Assembly (NCBI RefSeq): GCF_900302495.1
Contig: NZ_OMKW01000004.1
Location: forward strand, 310,001 to 374,000
DNA length: 64,000 nt
Direction of reading: 5' to 3'
Origin: Pontivivens insulae
GTDB taxonomy: Bacteria > Pseudomonadota > Alphaproteobacteria > Rhodobacterales > Rhodobacteraceae
Shown: in pieces, positions 42,968-52,173 of the stretch
Layout: each line of letters begins with the position of its first letter
Numbering within the stretch: the first letter of the stretch is position 1
Translations under genes and position numbers: made by a program
The notes under the pieces: generated by a model
The model's input: the letters and a program-made list of their open reading frames with translations, nothing else
What the model was told of the DNA's origin: nothing
The model's database searches: none

Positions 42968-43024
42968 TGCTGGCCTGCAACGCTAGGCCTAGTCTGATCT
43001 CATCACAGCGAGGGAGAAGACGTT

Positions 43025-43465
43025 ATGTTCAAGACGGTTCTGCTATCTTACGACGGGTCCGATCACGCTCAGAACGCGCTGGCGACGGCCGTTTCGATCT
43101 GTAAGGCCTATGGCGCCAAATTGCATGTGGCGCATGTGCCTCAACTCGACACGCCTCCGGTCGTCGTTGGGGCCTTTGTTGGTGCTATCGAAATCCCACC
43201 CACCGCACAGCAGGTCGCCGAAGCGGGGGAGCATCTCATTGCCGATGTTACGTCGAAAGCAGCGGTGCAGGGGGTTGAGATCGCGAAATGCCATGTCGGA
43301 ATGGGCGTGCCTGCGGACCATGTGCTCAACGTGGCACAGAGCGTCGGCGCCGATCTTATCGTGACAGGTCGGCGCGGCTTGGGCGCGCTGGGGAGCCTGG
43401 CGCTTGGATCTGTCAGTCTGGCCATAGCCCAACGCGCAAAATGCGCTTGCATGACCGTGATCTGA
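43025..43465 (+). CDS. UspA-family universal stress protein
   Basis: 146 residues, with GAGGGAGAAG before ATG 43025. FKTVLLSYDGSDHAQNALATAV opens the Usp fold, and TGRRGLGALGSLALGSVSLAI carries the G-x2-G-x9-G-S motif of the ATP-binding class. Such proteins accumulate under stress and stasis. The FNR-like box at 42954-42967 suggests induction at low oxygen. The next gene is ppk1. Confidence 0.93.
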   Translation: MFKTVLLSYDGSDHAQNALATAVSICKAYGAKLHVAHVPQLDTPPVVVGAFVGAIEIPPTAQQVAEAGEHLIADVTSKAAVQGVEIAKCHVGMGVPADHVLNVAQSVGADLIVTGRRGLGALGSLALGSVSLAIAQRAKCACMTVI

Positions 43466-43531
43466 GATCGGTCACGGCATGTCGATCTGCTGTCATTTGC
43501 GTGTCGCCAAACCGGGCCATATATACGGTCC

Positions 43532-45730
43532 ATGAGCACAGCCGATTTTCTTCATTCCGCCCCGCCCCCTGCCACAGAGCTTCCCGGCTTCAATCCGGAT
43601 GGGCCGGAGCGGTTTTTCAATCGGGAGCTTTCGTGGCTTGCCTTCAACTGGCGCGTCCTTGAAGAGGCGGAAAACCCGAATGTTCCGCTCCTGGAGCGGG
43701 TGCGCTTTTTGTCGATTTCAGGCTCCAACCTGGATGAATTCTATACCGTCCGCGTGGCTGGCCTGCGCGGGCTGGTTCGTTCCGGGGTCGAAAAACCCTC
43801 TGCGGATGGGCTGACCCCAGCAGAACAACTCTTTCAGATTGACGCGGATGCGCGTGCGCTGATGGATCGCCAACAGACCTGCTGGGCCGCGCTGAAGGCC
43901 GCGCTGGCTGATGAACGGATCGCTGTGATCGGACCGTCCGATCTGACCCGCGCCGATCTCACCCAGCTCGAAGATGTCTTCATGGATCAGGTGTTTCCGG
44001 TTCTCACACCGCTGGCTATCGATCCCGCGCATCCCTTTCCGTTCATTCCCAACACCGGCTTTGCGATGGCGCTGCAGTTGCGGCGCACCGAAGACGGTGC
44101 GCCGCTTGAGGCCTTGCTGCCGGTCCCGCAACAGGTGCGCCGTTTCATCCGGCTGACCGGCGGGCGGCCCGGTGTGACCCGATTCCTGCCGCTTGAAGGG
44201 CTGCTCGAGGTCTTTCTGACCCGGCTGTTTCCGGGCTACGAGACGGTCGGCTCCTGCACCTTCCGCGTTCTGCGGGACAGTGATCTGGAGGTGGAGGAAG
44301 AGGCCGAGGATCTGGTCCGCGAATTTGAAAGCGCCCTGAAACGCCGACGTCGTGGCGAAGTGATCCGCATGAAACTGTCCAAGGGCGCCCCTGCGGATCT
44401 GAAGGACATGATCATTGAAGAGCTTCATGCGGCCCGCGACGAGGTGATCGAACTAGAGGGTGTGATCGGCATCTCCGACATTTCGGAGCTGGTGATTGAC
44501 GATCGGCCCGACCTGCTTTGGCCGAAATACAAGCCACGCCTCCCAGAACGTGTGACGGATCACGAGGGCGATATCTTCGCCGCCATCCGGCAAAAGGACA
44601 TGTTGCTCCACCACCCGTACGAGACTTTCGACACGGTGGTGCGCTTCATCCAGCAGGCCGCCAACGACCCGAATGTCGTTGCGATCAAGCAAACGCTGTA
44701 CCGCACATCGAAGAATTCCCCCATCGTGAAGGCGCTCTGCGAAGCGGCGGAAGACGGCAAGTCGGTTGTCGCGTTGGTCGAGCTGAAAGCCCGCTTTGAC
44801 GAAGCAGCCAACATTCGCCTTTCAAGACAGCTTGAGCGTGCAGGCGCACAGGTCGTCTATGGCTTCATCGATTGGAAGACCCATGCCAAGATCAGCACCG
44901 TGGTGCGGCGCGAGGGGGAGGAACTTGTCACCTATTCCCATTTCGGCACCGGCAACTACCACCCGATCACGGCCAATTTCTACACTGATCTGAGCCTGTT
45001 CACCTGTGACAAGGCGCTGGGTCGGGACGCAACGCGGGTTTTCAACTACGTCTCTGGCTATGCAAAGCCAGAGCGGCTGGAGAATTTGCACATCTCGCCG
45101 CACACCATGAAGCTGCACATCCTCGAAAGTCTTGAGCGCGAGGTGGAACACGCCAAAGCCGGGCGACCGGCGGCGGCATGGGTCAAGGTGAATTCCCTGA
45201 TCGAGCCGGATGTGATCGATGCGATCTATCTGGCCAGCCAGGCGGGTGTGAAGATCGACCTGATCGTACGCGGGATCTGCGGTGTGCGCCCCGGTGTGAA
45301 AGGGCTGAGTGAGAACATCCGCGTCAAATCCGTTGTCGGGCGCTTTCTGGAGCATTCGCGCATTGCGTGCTTCGGAAATGGTGGCGGGCTGCCATCCCGG
45401 CAGGCGCGGGTCTATATCTCTTCGGCAGACTGGATGGGACGCAACCTGAACCGCCGGGTCGAAACACTTGTCGAGATCACCAACCCCACCGTCCATGCGC
45501 AAATCGTCGAGCAGATCATGGCCGCCAACTTGGCCGATGAGGCGCAGAGCTGGGTCTTACGCGCGGATGGCACCTATTATCGGCCGGATACCGAGGCTGA
45601 GGTGCCGTTCAATTGCCACCAGTTCTTCATGCAAAATCCCAGCCTTTCCGGGCGGGGCAGGGTGGGGTCCAAGGATGCCCCGCGTCTTGCAATGGCACCC
45701 GAAGAACCGGAGCGTCCGCTGGGCGAATAG
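43532..45730 (+). CDS. ppk1: Polyphosphate kinase Ppk1
   Basis: 732 residues, full length. It makes inorganic polyphosphate from ATP reversibly at the membrane. FFNRELSWLAFNWRVLEEA, RVRFLSISGSNLDEFYTVRV and DVFPVLTPLA-like VFPVLTPLAIDPAHPFP mark the N-terminal domains. The autophosphorylated histidine is H470 in YSHFGTGNYHP; VALVELKARFDEAANI and DWMGRNLNRRVE are catalytic-domain landmarks. In relatives ppk1 and ppx are usually adjacent; here an opposite-strand DctP gene separates them. Confidence 0.97.
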   Translation: MSTADFLHSAPPPATELPGFNPDGPERFFNRELSWLAFNWRVLEEAENPNVPLLERVRFLSISGSNLDEFYTVRVAGLRGLVRSGVEKPSADGLTPAEQLFQIDADARALMDRQQTCWAALKAALADERIAVIGPSDLTRADLTQLEDVFMDQVFPVLTPLAIDPAHPFPFIPNTGFAMALQLRRTEDGAPLEALLPVPQQVRRFIRLTGGRPGVTRFLPLEGLLEVFLTRLFPGYETVGSCTFRVLRDSDLEVEEEAEDLVREFESALKRRRRGEVIRMKLSKGAPADLKDMIIEELHAARDEVIELEGVIGISDISELVIDDRPDLLWPKYKPRLPERVTDHEGDIFAAIRQKDMLLHHPYETFDTVVRFIQQAANDPNVVAIKQTLYRTSKNSPIVKALCEAAEDGKSVVALVELKARFDEAANIRLSRQLERAGAQVVYGFIDWKTHAKISTVVRREGEELVTYSHFGTGNYHPITANFYTDLSLFTCDKALGRDATRVFNYVSGYAKPERLENLHISPHTMKLHILESLEREVEHAKAGRPAAAWVKVNSLIEPDVIDAIYLASQAGVKIDLIVRGICGVRPGVKGLSENIRVKSVVGRFLEHSRIACFGNGGGLPSRQARVYISSADWMGRNLNRRVETLVEITNPTVHAQIVEQIMAANLADEAQSWVLRADGTYYRPDTEAEVPFNCHQFFMQNPSLSGRGRVGSKDAPRLAMAPEEPERPLGE

Positions 45731-45759
45731 CGCAAAGGCCTCAAAAAGACGAAGGGGCC

Positions 45760-45794
45760 GCATCCGGGTTCGCGGGAAGGAGCGAACCGGACGC
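45760..45794. repeat. Imperfect inverted repeat between ppk1 and dctP
   Basis: GCATCCGGGTTCG and CGAACCGGACGC pair with one mismatch and one bulge around a 10-base loop. It lies between two convergent genes and may act as a shared transcription barrier, but no T run follows. Confidence 0.35.
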
Positions 45795-45825
45795 GACCCC
45801 GATCAGGCCGGCAAGGAGTCCCACA

Positions 45826-46851
45826 TCACCCGCCAGCCTGCCCCCTCAAGCGGGTGACGACGCCGACGGCATCCTCTCCCGCTGTGTCGGCCCATTGGGC
45901 GAGCAGATCGCCACTTGCCTGTTCGAATGCAGTGATAAGAGCCGGGCTGACCGGTCCCATGCTCAAGCCGTCAGAGGTTTCCATGACCTCCGTATCGGTC
46001 GTCAGGATGGTGACACCCCGGTCAAACAAGACCTTCACAGCCTCCACCGCGTCGATCATTGATGAAATGCGTCCCCGGTCCTCGGCCTCTTGCGCTGCGG
46101 CCAAAACCTGCTGTTGGGTTTGGGGTGGAAGCGCATCGAAGGTCGCGGCGTTCATGACAACGATGTTTTTTGGCAGCCAGGCCTGGATATCGTAGAAATA
46201 CGGGAAGTAGTCCCAGCTTTGGGTGCTCACACCGGTGCTGGCAGAGGTCAGCATGACGTCCAGCTCGTCGCGGGCGATTGCCTCTGGAATATCGGCAACT
46301 TCAACCCTGACCGGTGTTGCGCCCATCAAGGTGGCAAGGGTTTCCAGCGTCGCATTATACGTGCGGAAGGCCATTCCATCGAGTTGCGCCGGATCTGAAA
46401 TCTCCACCCGTGAATAGAGCCCCTGCGGCGGCCACGGCACGGCATAGAGTGCGATCAGCCCCCGTTCACGCAAGGCAGACTGGACGAGGGGGCGTTGCTC
46501 ATCCCATAGATCGGCGGCCGAGCCGTAATCTGTCGCGACGAAGGGCAGGCTATCCAGCCCGAAGATCGCATCATCGCCTGAAAGGATGGACAGGAAGAAT
46601 TCTCCGGCCTGTAGCTCCCCATTGGCAACCGCCCCCGGAATCTCGGTGTGCGAGACCAGCGTGCTGCCGGGATGAATGTCAAAGCTGACGGCGCCTGCTG
46701 TCAGTTCGGTGACGTTCTCTGCGAATTCACGAACATTCTGTGTCTGAAAGAAACTGTCGGCATAAGGCGTTGCCATGCGCAGCGGATCTGCGAATGCCCC
46801 GTTGGGCAGTGTCAGGACGAACAGTGCAGGCAGAAGGGTGGGGAACTTCAT
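45826..46851 (-). CDS. TRAP-type C4-dicarboxylate-like substrate-binding protein (orphan DctP)
   Basis: 341 residues. A signal peptide (MKFPTLLPALFVLTLPNGAFA) sends it to the periplasm. The DctP fold shows in RMATPYADSFFQTQNVREFAE, HPGSTLVSHTEIPGAV, FGLDSLPFVATDY, GLIALYAVPWPPQGLYS and DGMAFRTYNATLETLATLMGATP, with the arginine of FRTYN as the usual carboxylate-binding residue. No DctQ/DctM membrane genes are in the window, so the partner transporter is elsewhere or absent. It lies opposite to and between ppk1 and ppx. Confidence 0.9.
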   Translation of the reverse strand: MKFPTLLPALFVLTLPNGAFADPLRMATPYADSFFQTQNVREFAENVTELTAGAVSFDIHPGSTLVSHTEIPGAVANGELQAGEFFLSILSGDDAIFGLDSLPFVATDYGSAADLWDEQRPLVQSALRERGLIALYAVPWPPQGLYSRVEISDPAQLDGMAFRTYNATLETLATLMGATPVRVEVADIPEAIARDELDVMLTSASTGVSTQSWDYFPYFYDIQAWLPKNIVVMNAATFDALPPQTQQQVLAAAQEAEDRGRISSMIDAVEAVKVLFDRGVTILTTDTEVMETSDGLSMGPVSPALITAFEQASGDLLAQWADTAGEDAVGVVTRLRGQAGG

Positions 46852-46897
46852 GATCTTTCCTCAAAACTGATTCGTGTGCGATTCAACTTCGTAACAC

Positions 46898-46937
46898 TTA
46901 CAAATTGTAAATAAATTACGGCAAAATTGTGACGTAA
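46898..46937. promoter_or_regulatory. AT-rich dctP-ppx spacer with palindromes
   Basis: TTACAA-A-TTGTAA at 46898-46910 is a perfect palindrome with a 1-base centre. TTACG (46916-46920) and CGTAA (46933-46937) are mirrored across 12 bases. Both lie in the AT-rich space between the divergent dctP and ppx starts and may be operators. Confidence 0.4.
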
Positions 46938-46998
46938 GCAATTCCGTTGACCCCCGCGCCCTACGCTCTAGGAATAGATGCAATGAATCGGAGGGGTT

Positions 46999-48507
46999 AT
47001 GCCGACACGCACGAAGGCGCTTTTGGCCGACGCACCGCTCGCTGATCTCAGCCGGGTCGGTGTGGTCGATGTTGGATCGAACTCCGTCCGGCTGGTGATT
47101 TTCGATGGTGCGGCGCGGTCTCCGGCGTATTTCTTCAATGAAAAAGTGCTCTGTGGATTGGGCGCAGGTTTGGGCCAATCCGGTGTTCTCAGTCCCGAGG
47201 GACGGGTGCTCGCGCTCTCCACGCTTGCGCGGTTCTGCGATTTGGCCCGACGCATGAACGTCACTTCTCTGACAGGGGTTGCGACCGCTGCCGTGCGCGA
47301 GGCGAAGGATGGCCCCGACTTTGTTGCCCAGGTCGAGCGGGAAACCGGGCTGACACTGCGCGTGGTATCAGGACAAGAAGAAGCGCGACTGGCCGCACAG
47401 GGTGTTCTGGTTGGCTGGCCAGAGGCTTTGGGACTTACCGTTGATATCGGTGGTGCGTCGATGGAGCTTGCCCGCATCCATGGCGGGCGGATTGGCAGCT
47501 GTGTCACATCCTCCCTTGCGCCCCTCGCTCTGGCAGACCTCAAACCCAAGGATGTGGATCGGACGATAGAGACCACATTGACCGACCTGCGTGATCAGAT
47601 GCCCGGCAATGTCGAGACGATGTTTCTGGTCGGCGGATCTTGGCGCGCGATTGCAAGCCTGCACATGGCCCGGACGGAATACCCCCTGCGCGTGCTCCAC
47701 GCCTATCAGATAGACCCGGCGGACCTGGCAGAGACGGCAGAGTGGGCCGCGTCGCGCACGCTCGACGATCTCTCCGGCCTGACCGCGACATCCGATGCAA
47801 GGATGGCCCTCGTACCAATGGCGTCACGGGTGTTGGTGCGACTGCTTGATCATTTCACGCCGGGCAAGGTGCTGATCTCCTCTTACGGCCTGCGCGAAGG
47901 CGTGCTCTATGATCACATGAGTGCGGATGCCCGACGGCGCGACCCGCTGATTGAAGCGGCCCGGCACATGGAACTGGCAGCAGCGCGTTTCCCGGGCTTT
48001 GGCGATGCGCTCTTCGAGTGGATTTTGCCGATCTTCCCGGATCTTGACGAATACTGGCTGCGTCTGGTGCAGGCCGCCTGCCTTTTGCACGACGTGAACT
48101 GGCGCACCCATCCCGACTTCCGGGCGACGGCGGGGTTCGAGGCTGTCACCCGCGCAAATCTCGGCGGCATCGGCCATCGCGGTCGGATCTTCATCGGCCT
48201 CGTTTTGTCGCACCGGTATAAAAGCGGGCGTCGTGCCCGGCCTGACGAAGCGCTCCTCACTCTGCTCACCCAGGAAGAGCAGGTCTTGGCAGAGGTCGTC
48301 GGCCGCGCGCTGCGCCTTGGCTCGATGCTCACAGGGGCGTCCGCCTCCTGCCTTGAGGATGCGCCACTGCGCCGAAAAGCCGCTGTGCTGAGCTTGACCC
48401 TGAAGGGCGAGATGACACGCATGGGCGGCGCTGTGGTCGAGAAACGATTGGCCAAACTGGCACAGGCGCTGGAGCTTGAGGCAACTGTCGAGGTTTCAGC
48501 GCCCTAG
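46999..48507 (+). CDS. ppx: Exopolyphosphatase/guanosine pentaphosphate phosphatase Ppx
   Basis: 502 residues from ATG 46999, with GGAGGGG upstream. Actin/Hsp70-like fold: GVVDVGSNSVRLVIFDG is the first phosphate loop, ATAAVREAKDGPDF the next, and LTVDIGGASMELARI the second phosphate loop. GLREGVLYDHM leads into a C-terminal HD-like helical part. It degrades polyphosphate from the end and so opposes Ppk1, encoded 1.3 kb upstream. A terminator follows at 48549. Confidence 0.95.
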   Translation: MPTRTKALLADAPLADLSRVGVVDVGSNSVRLVIFDGAARSPAYFFNEKVLCGLGAGLGQSGVLSPEGRVLALSTLARFCDLARRMNVTSLTGVATAAVREAKDGPDFVAQVERETGLTLRVVSGQEEARLAAQGVLVGWPEALGLTVDIGGASMELARIHGGRIGSCVTSSLAPLALADLKPKDVDRTIETTLTDLRDQMPGNVETMFLVGGSWRAIASLHMARTEYPLRVLHAYQIDPADLAETAEWAASRTLDDLSGLTATSDARMALVPMASRVLVRLLDHFTPGKVLISSYGLREGVLYDHMSADARRRDPLIEAARHMELAAARFPGFGDALFEWILPIFPDLDEYWLRLVQAACLLHDVNWRTHPDFRATAGFEAVTRANLGGIGHRGRIFIGLVLSHRYKSGRRARPDEALLTLLTQEEQVLAEVVGRALRLGSMLTGASASCLEDAPLRRKAAVLSLTLKGEMTRMGGAVVEKRLAKLAQALELEATVEVSAP

Positions 48508-48810
48508 GCGGCCAAATCCCATGTGGGATTGCTTTACCCCTGAAATGCAAAACGGTCCGGCAAATGCCGAACCGTTTTAAGTCTCCCCAGACTTGGGCCG
48601 TCTAAGCGGCTTTCTTCGGACACTAACCTGTCGCGATCCCTACGTCACTATGAAAGAACCTTTCGTGGTCAGATACTTGCGTAAAATGTGGTCAACCTGC
48701 CGTTTTGCTGGGCACGATTCTAACGCCCAAACGTCCCTGAGGGCCATTGCCGGGCCGCAGCAAAGCCCTTAGACCGATGGCAGATAACCTCTGTCGATTG
48801 GAGTTGGACC
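48508..48810. other. Gap between ppx and proS
   Basis: 303 bases. It holds the terminator 48549-48578, a second small GCCG-TCTAAG-CGGC stem with TTTCTT after it (about 48597-48616), and a 40-codon open frame (ATG 48651 to TAG 48770) that has no ribosome-binding site or recognisable product. The rest should contain the proS promoter. No tRNA or riboswitch was recognised. Confidence 0.5.
48549..48578 (+). terminator. Rho-independent terminator after ppx
   Basis: Stem AAAACGGTCCGGC with GCCGAACCGTTTT around a 4-base loop AAAT; one internal mismatch. The flanking A and T runs make it usable on both strands. Confidence 0.82.
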
Positions 48811-50148
48811 ATGCGCCTCAGCCGCTATTTCATGCCGGTGCTCAAGGAAACGCCGTCCGAGGCGCAGATCGCCTCGCACCGTCTGATGTTGCGTGCAGGT
48901 TTGATCCGGCAGGCAAGCGCTGGCATCTATTCCTGGCTGCCCATGGGCTACAAAGTCCTGCGCCGGCTGGAGCAGATCGTGCATGAGGAGCAGCAGAAGG
49001 CCAATCACCATCCGATGCTGATGCCCACGATCCAGTCCGCGGACCTGTGGCGCGAATCTGGTCGTTACGATGATTACGGGCAGGAGATGCTGCGCATCAC
49101 CGACCGCCATGATCGCGACATGCTCTACGGTCCGACCAATGAAGAGCTGATCACCGATATCTTCCGGCGCGAGGTCGGCAGCTATAAGCAGCTGCCCCTG
49201 ACGCTCTACCACATCCAGTGGAAGTTCCGGGACGAGATCCGCCCCCGCTTCGGCGTCATGCGCGGGCGCGAGTTCCTGATGAAGGACGGCTACAATTTCG
49301 ACCTCACGAAAGAGGACGCGCTCCACGCCTATAACCGCCACATGGTCACCTATCTCAAGACCTATGAGCGGATGGGCCTGCAAGCGATCCCGATGCGCGC
49401 GGACGGTGGCCCGATTGGCGGCGACTATACCCACGAATTCCTTGTTCTTGCCGATACGGGCGAGTCGGAAGTGTTCTACGACAGCGCCGTCACGGACCTG
49501 ACGCTGGGCGACCGGGTGGTCGACTATGACAGCGTCGCGGAATGTCAGGCGATCATGGAGGAGTTCACGACCCCCTACGCCCGGACGGATGAGACCCATG
49601 ACGAGGCGATCTTTGCGGAGGTGCCTGAAGAGCGTCGCCGTTCCGCCCGTGGCATCGAGGTTGGCCAGATCTTCTATTTCGGTACGAAATATTCCGACGC
49701 ACTCAACGCGACCGTACAAACCCCGGACGGCACGAACGTGCCGGTGCACATGGGCTCCCACGGAATAGGCGTCTCCCGCCTTGTGGGCGCGCTGATTGAA
49801 GCCAATCACGACGAGAATGGCATCATCTGGCCGGAAGGCGTGGCCCCGTTCCCAGTGGCGATCGTCAACCTCAAGCAGGGCGGCGCCGACACTGACCGCG
49901 TTTGCGATGAGCTCTACGGCGCGCTGACCGCGGCAGGGCTCGACCCGCTTTATGATGATCGGGAAGAGCGGGCAGGCGCGAAATTCGCCACGATGGATTT
50001 GATCGGTTGCCCGTGGCGCATCACGGTCGGCCCACGTGGATTGAAAGAGGGCAAGGTCGAACTCACCTCACGCCGTACGGGGGAGAGCGAAGAGATGTCC
50101 CCCGAGGCCGCGATTGCACGCCTTAAGGAATTGCTCGCCAACCGCTGA
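48811..50148 (+). CDS. proS: Prolyl-tRNA synthetase, short alphaproteobacterial form
   Basis: 445 residues. It charges tRNA-Pro. Class II motifs are present: motif 1 around [14 protein letters not shown], motif 2 in [27 protein letters not shown], motif 3 in [15 protein letters not shown]. The C-terminal anticodon-binding domain begins near [10 protein letters not shown]. It lacks the YbaK-like editing insertion found in the E. coli protein, as is usual in alphaproteobacteria. A hairpin CGCTGTC-AGGG-GACAGCG lies 15 bases after the stop without a T run. Confidence 0.97.
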   Translation: MRLSRYFMPVLKETPSEAQIASHRLMLRAGLIRQASAGIYSWLPMGYKVLRRLEQIVHEEQQKANHHPMLMPTIQSADLWRESGRYDDYGQEMLRITDRHDRDMLYGPTNEELITDIFRREVGSYKQLPLTLYHIQWKFRDEIRPRFGVMRGREFLMKDGYNFDLTKEDALHAYNRHMVTYLKTYERMGLQAIPMRADGGPIGGDYTHEFLVLADTGESEVFYDSAVTDLTLGDRVVDYDSVAECQAIMEEFTTPYARTDETHDEAIFAEVPEERRRSARGIEVGQIFYFGTKYSDALNATVQTPDGTNVPVHMGSHGIGVSRLVGALIEANHDENGIIWPEGVAPFPVAIVNLKQGGADTDRVCDELYGALTAAGLDPLYDDREERAGAKFATMDLIGCPWRITVGPRGLKEGKVELTSRRTGESEEMSPEAAIARLKELLANR

Positions 50149-50237
50149 TGTTGCCCGCGACGCGCTGTCAGGGGACAGCGGCACGGATTGCACTAGGTCC
50201 TTTCTCGAACCGAGATGTTTGAGAAAGGATATTTCCC

Positions 50238-51437
50238 ATGTTCGCCCGTTTTGCCGCGATGACACTCCTTTTGACTGGCCCCGCATTTGCGCAATCGGCT
50301 TCCCCAGTCGCGCAAGGTGCGCCAAACTTTGCGGAGGCTGAACCGGCCTTTCCCGAGCAGACCCGTGCCCCGGCCTCCGACAGCGGCGTAACGCTTTCGG
50401 TCGAAACTGTTGCCAGTGGGCTTGCTCACCCTTGGGGCATCGCCGTGCTGCCGGATGGCGGATATCTGGTGACAGAGCGTGACGGCCGCCTGCGCCACAT
50501 CGATGCAAGTGGTCAGCTTCATCCCCCGATCACCGGTTTACCTGACATCTTCGCCGTGCGGCAGGGCGGTCTGCTGGACGTCGCGCTGGCGCTGGACTTC
50601 GCGGAAAGCAGGGTCATCTACCTTACCTATTCCAAACCAATGGGGGGGCAGAGTTCGGTGACAGCCGCCGCCCGCGCCGTGCTGTCGCGCGACAATGAAA
50701 GTCTGAGCGACGTGCGCGACATCTTCGTTCAGAATCCCCCCTCCAACAGCCCAATGCACTATGGTTCGCGCGTCATCGCGGCAGAGGAGTGGGTTTACGT
50801 CACAACCGGAGAGCACTCTATCCCGGCGGAGCGGGTCTTCGCGCAGGATCTCGATAAGAGCTATGGCAAGATCATTCGCGTGACCCCCGATGGTGACCCG
50901 TTGGTGGACAACCCGTTCACGGGCCAGGCAGGCGCTCTGCCAGAGATTTGGTCGACAGGCCATCGCAACATCCAAGGGGCAGCACTGCGCGAGAATGGAA
51001 CTCTGTGGGCCATCGAGCACGGTCCGCGTGGCGGTGATGAGCTGAATTTGATCCAGCCCGGCGCCAACTATGGCTGGCCCGTCGTGAGCTATGGCATCAA
51101 CTACAATGGAACCGAGGTCGGCAGCGGCGAATATGCTCATGCGGCTAACGGATATGCCGAGCCGCGCTACTATTGGGATCCGGTGATCGCACCGGGCGGC
51201 ATGGTTTTCTATGATGGCAGCATGTTTGCGGACTGGCAGGGTGACCTTCTGATCGGGTCACTCAATCCCGGTGCCCTCGTGCGGTTGGAGTTGCAGGGCG
51301 ACACAGTGGTGGGGGAGGAACGCCTGCTCACTGACATCGGCCGCGTCCGCGATGTGGAGCAGGATAGCGATGGTTCGCTCCTCTTGCTCATCGATGCAGA
51401 TAACGGCTCTGTCGTGCGCGTCACGCCGGGTGGCTGA
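50238..51437 (+). CDS. Periplasmic PQQ-dependent aldose sugar dehydrogenase-like protein
   Basis: 399 residues. A signal peptide (MFARFAAMTLLLTGPAFA) precedes a six-bladed propeller of the soluble glucose dehydrogenase/YliI family. GLAHPWGIAVLPDGGYLVTE has the catalytic histidine region, GGLLDVALALDF, HYGSRVIAAEEWVYVTTGE, STGHRNIQGAAL and AIEHGPRGGDELNL follow, and the last supplies PQQ contacts. It oxidises sugars in the periplasm with PQQ and calcium. No PQQ synthesis genes are in the window. A long inverted repeat (51446-51501) ends the unit. Confidence 0.9.
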   Translation: MFARFAAMTLLLTGPAFAQSASPVAQGAPNFAEAEPAFPEQTRAPASDSGVTLSVETVASGLAHPWGIAVLPDGGYLVTERDGRLRHIDASGQLHPPITGLPDIFAVRQGGLLDVALALDFAESRVIYLTYSKPMGGQSSVTAAARAVLSRDNESLSDVRDIFVQNPPSNSPMHYGSRVIAAEEWVYVTTGEHSIPAERVFAQDLDKSYGKIIRVTPDGDPLVDNPFTGQAGALPEIWSTGHRNIQGAALRENGTLWAIEHGPRGGDELNLIQPGANYGWPVVSYGINYNGTEVGSGEYAHAANGYAEPRYYWDPVIAPGGMVFYDGSMFADWQGDLLIGSLNPGALVRLELQGDTVVGEERLLTDIGRVRDVEQDSDGSLLLLIDADNGSVVRVTPGG

Positions 51438-51445
51438 CCGGGTTG

Positions 51446-51501
51446 GGGTATTTGGACCAATCCGAAAGGGCCGGATCCGCTTCGGATTGGATCAAATACC
51501 C
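51446..51501. repeat. Paired extragenic repeat forming a 21-bp-stem hairpin
   Basis: Left arm 51446-51466 and right arm 51481-51501 are inverted copies of the same 21-base unit, 19 of 21 bases paired, with a 14-base loop holding GGATCC. The left arm is identical to the single unit at 39967-39987. It lies between the convergent sugar dehydrogenase and yidD, where it may also act as a terminator. Confidence 0.75.
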
Positions 51502-51523
51502 AAAACGGGTGCAGGCAGCGTGC

Positions 51524-51745
51524 CTAATCCGGCACATTGTCGATGCCAGACCCGCCCAGCGGATGGCACCGTCCGATGCGCTGTGCGGCCAGCCAGCTGC
51601 CCTTGAGCGCGCCATGCTTTTCCAGCGCTTCCAGCGCATAGGCTGAACAGGTCGGCTGATATCGGCAATTGAACCCGACATAAGACGAGAAGGTCTTGCG
51701 ATAGGCCTTCACGGGGAGGGCGAGCAGCCAGGCCAGCGGGGTCAT
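51524..51745 (-). CDS. yidD: Membrane protein insertion efficiency factor YidD
   Basis: 73 residues. LAWLLALPVKAYRKTFSSYVG, CRYQPTCSAYALEALEKHGALKG and RIGRCHPLGGSGIDNVP are the complete family signature, with its three cysteines. It helps the YidC insertase at the inner membrane. The start overlaps the rnpA stop (ATGA, 51742-51745); rpmH-rnpA-yidD is the standard order, with yidC usually next but not present here. Confidence 0.95.
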   Translation of the reverse strand: MTPLAWLLALPVKAYRKTFSSYVGFNCRYQPTCSAYALEALEKHGALKGSWLAAQRIGRCHPLGGSGIDNVPD

Positions 51746-52158
51746 TTGTGCAGCTTTGCAAGCGCGCCACGCAGATCATCGAGCAGGGCGGTGAACTCAC
51801 GCTCCGCCGTGCCGTCTTTGCGACCGATCAGAACATAGTCCCAGCCCGGCTTTGCGTGATGTGGCAGGATCAGCCGGGCGGCTTCGCGCAGGCGCCGCTT
51901 GGCCCGATTGCGGGCCACCGCATTCCCAACCTTCTTGGAACAGGTGTAGCCGACGCGCACGGGGCTGACGCTCGGCTCGTCCGCTTTGCGCTTGCGCGCC
52001 TGCACGACCATCGAGGGTCGGGCCTGACGCTTTGCGCGGGATGCGGCAAGAAAGTCGCGCCGTTTCTGGATCACGGTGATTCCCTGATCCGATCCATAGT
52101 CCAGACATGACAAAACCGTCGCAGGTTGGCCTTCACCCTCCTGCAACGGCACGGTCAT
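51742..52158 (-). CDS. rnpA: Ribonuclease P protein component RnpA
   Basis: 138 residues. It is the protein subunit of RNase P, which trims the 5' end of tRNA precursors. VRVGYTCSKKVGNAVARNRAKRRLREAAR is the RNR-type signature (A-RNRAKRRLRE), and VIQKRRDFLAASRAKR is the conserved start of the fold. ATG 52158 lies 15 bases after rpmH and gives about 28 extra N-terminal residues compared with the fold; a GTG at 52074 is an alternative start. Confidence 0.94.
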   Translation of the reverse strand: MTVPLQEGEGQPATVLSCLDYGSDQGITVIQKRRDFLAASRAKRQARPSMVVQARKRKADEPSVSPVRVGYTCSKKVGNAVARNRAKRRLREAARLILPHHAKPGWDYVLIGRKDGTAEREFTALLDDLRGALAKLHK

Positions 52159-52173
52159 GCTGTCAGCAATCGC

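Noticed and set aside
50163-50180. Hairpin CGCTGTC-AGGG-GACAGCG after proS as terminator
   Set aside because: The stem is only 7 bp and no T run follows; noted under proS but not called as a terminator.
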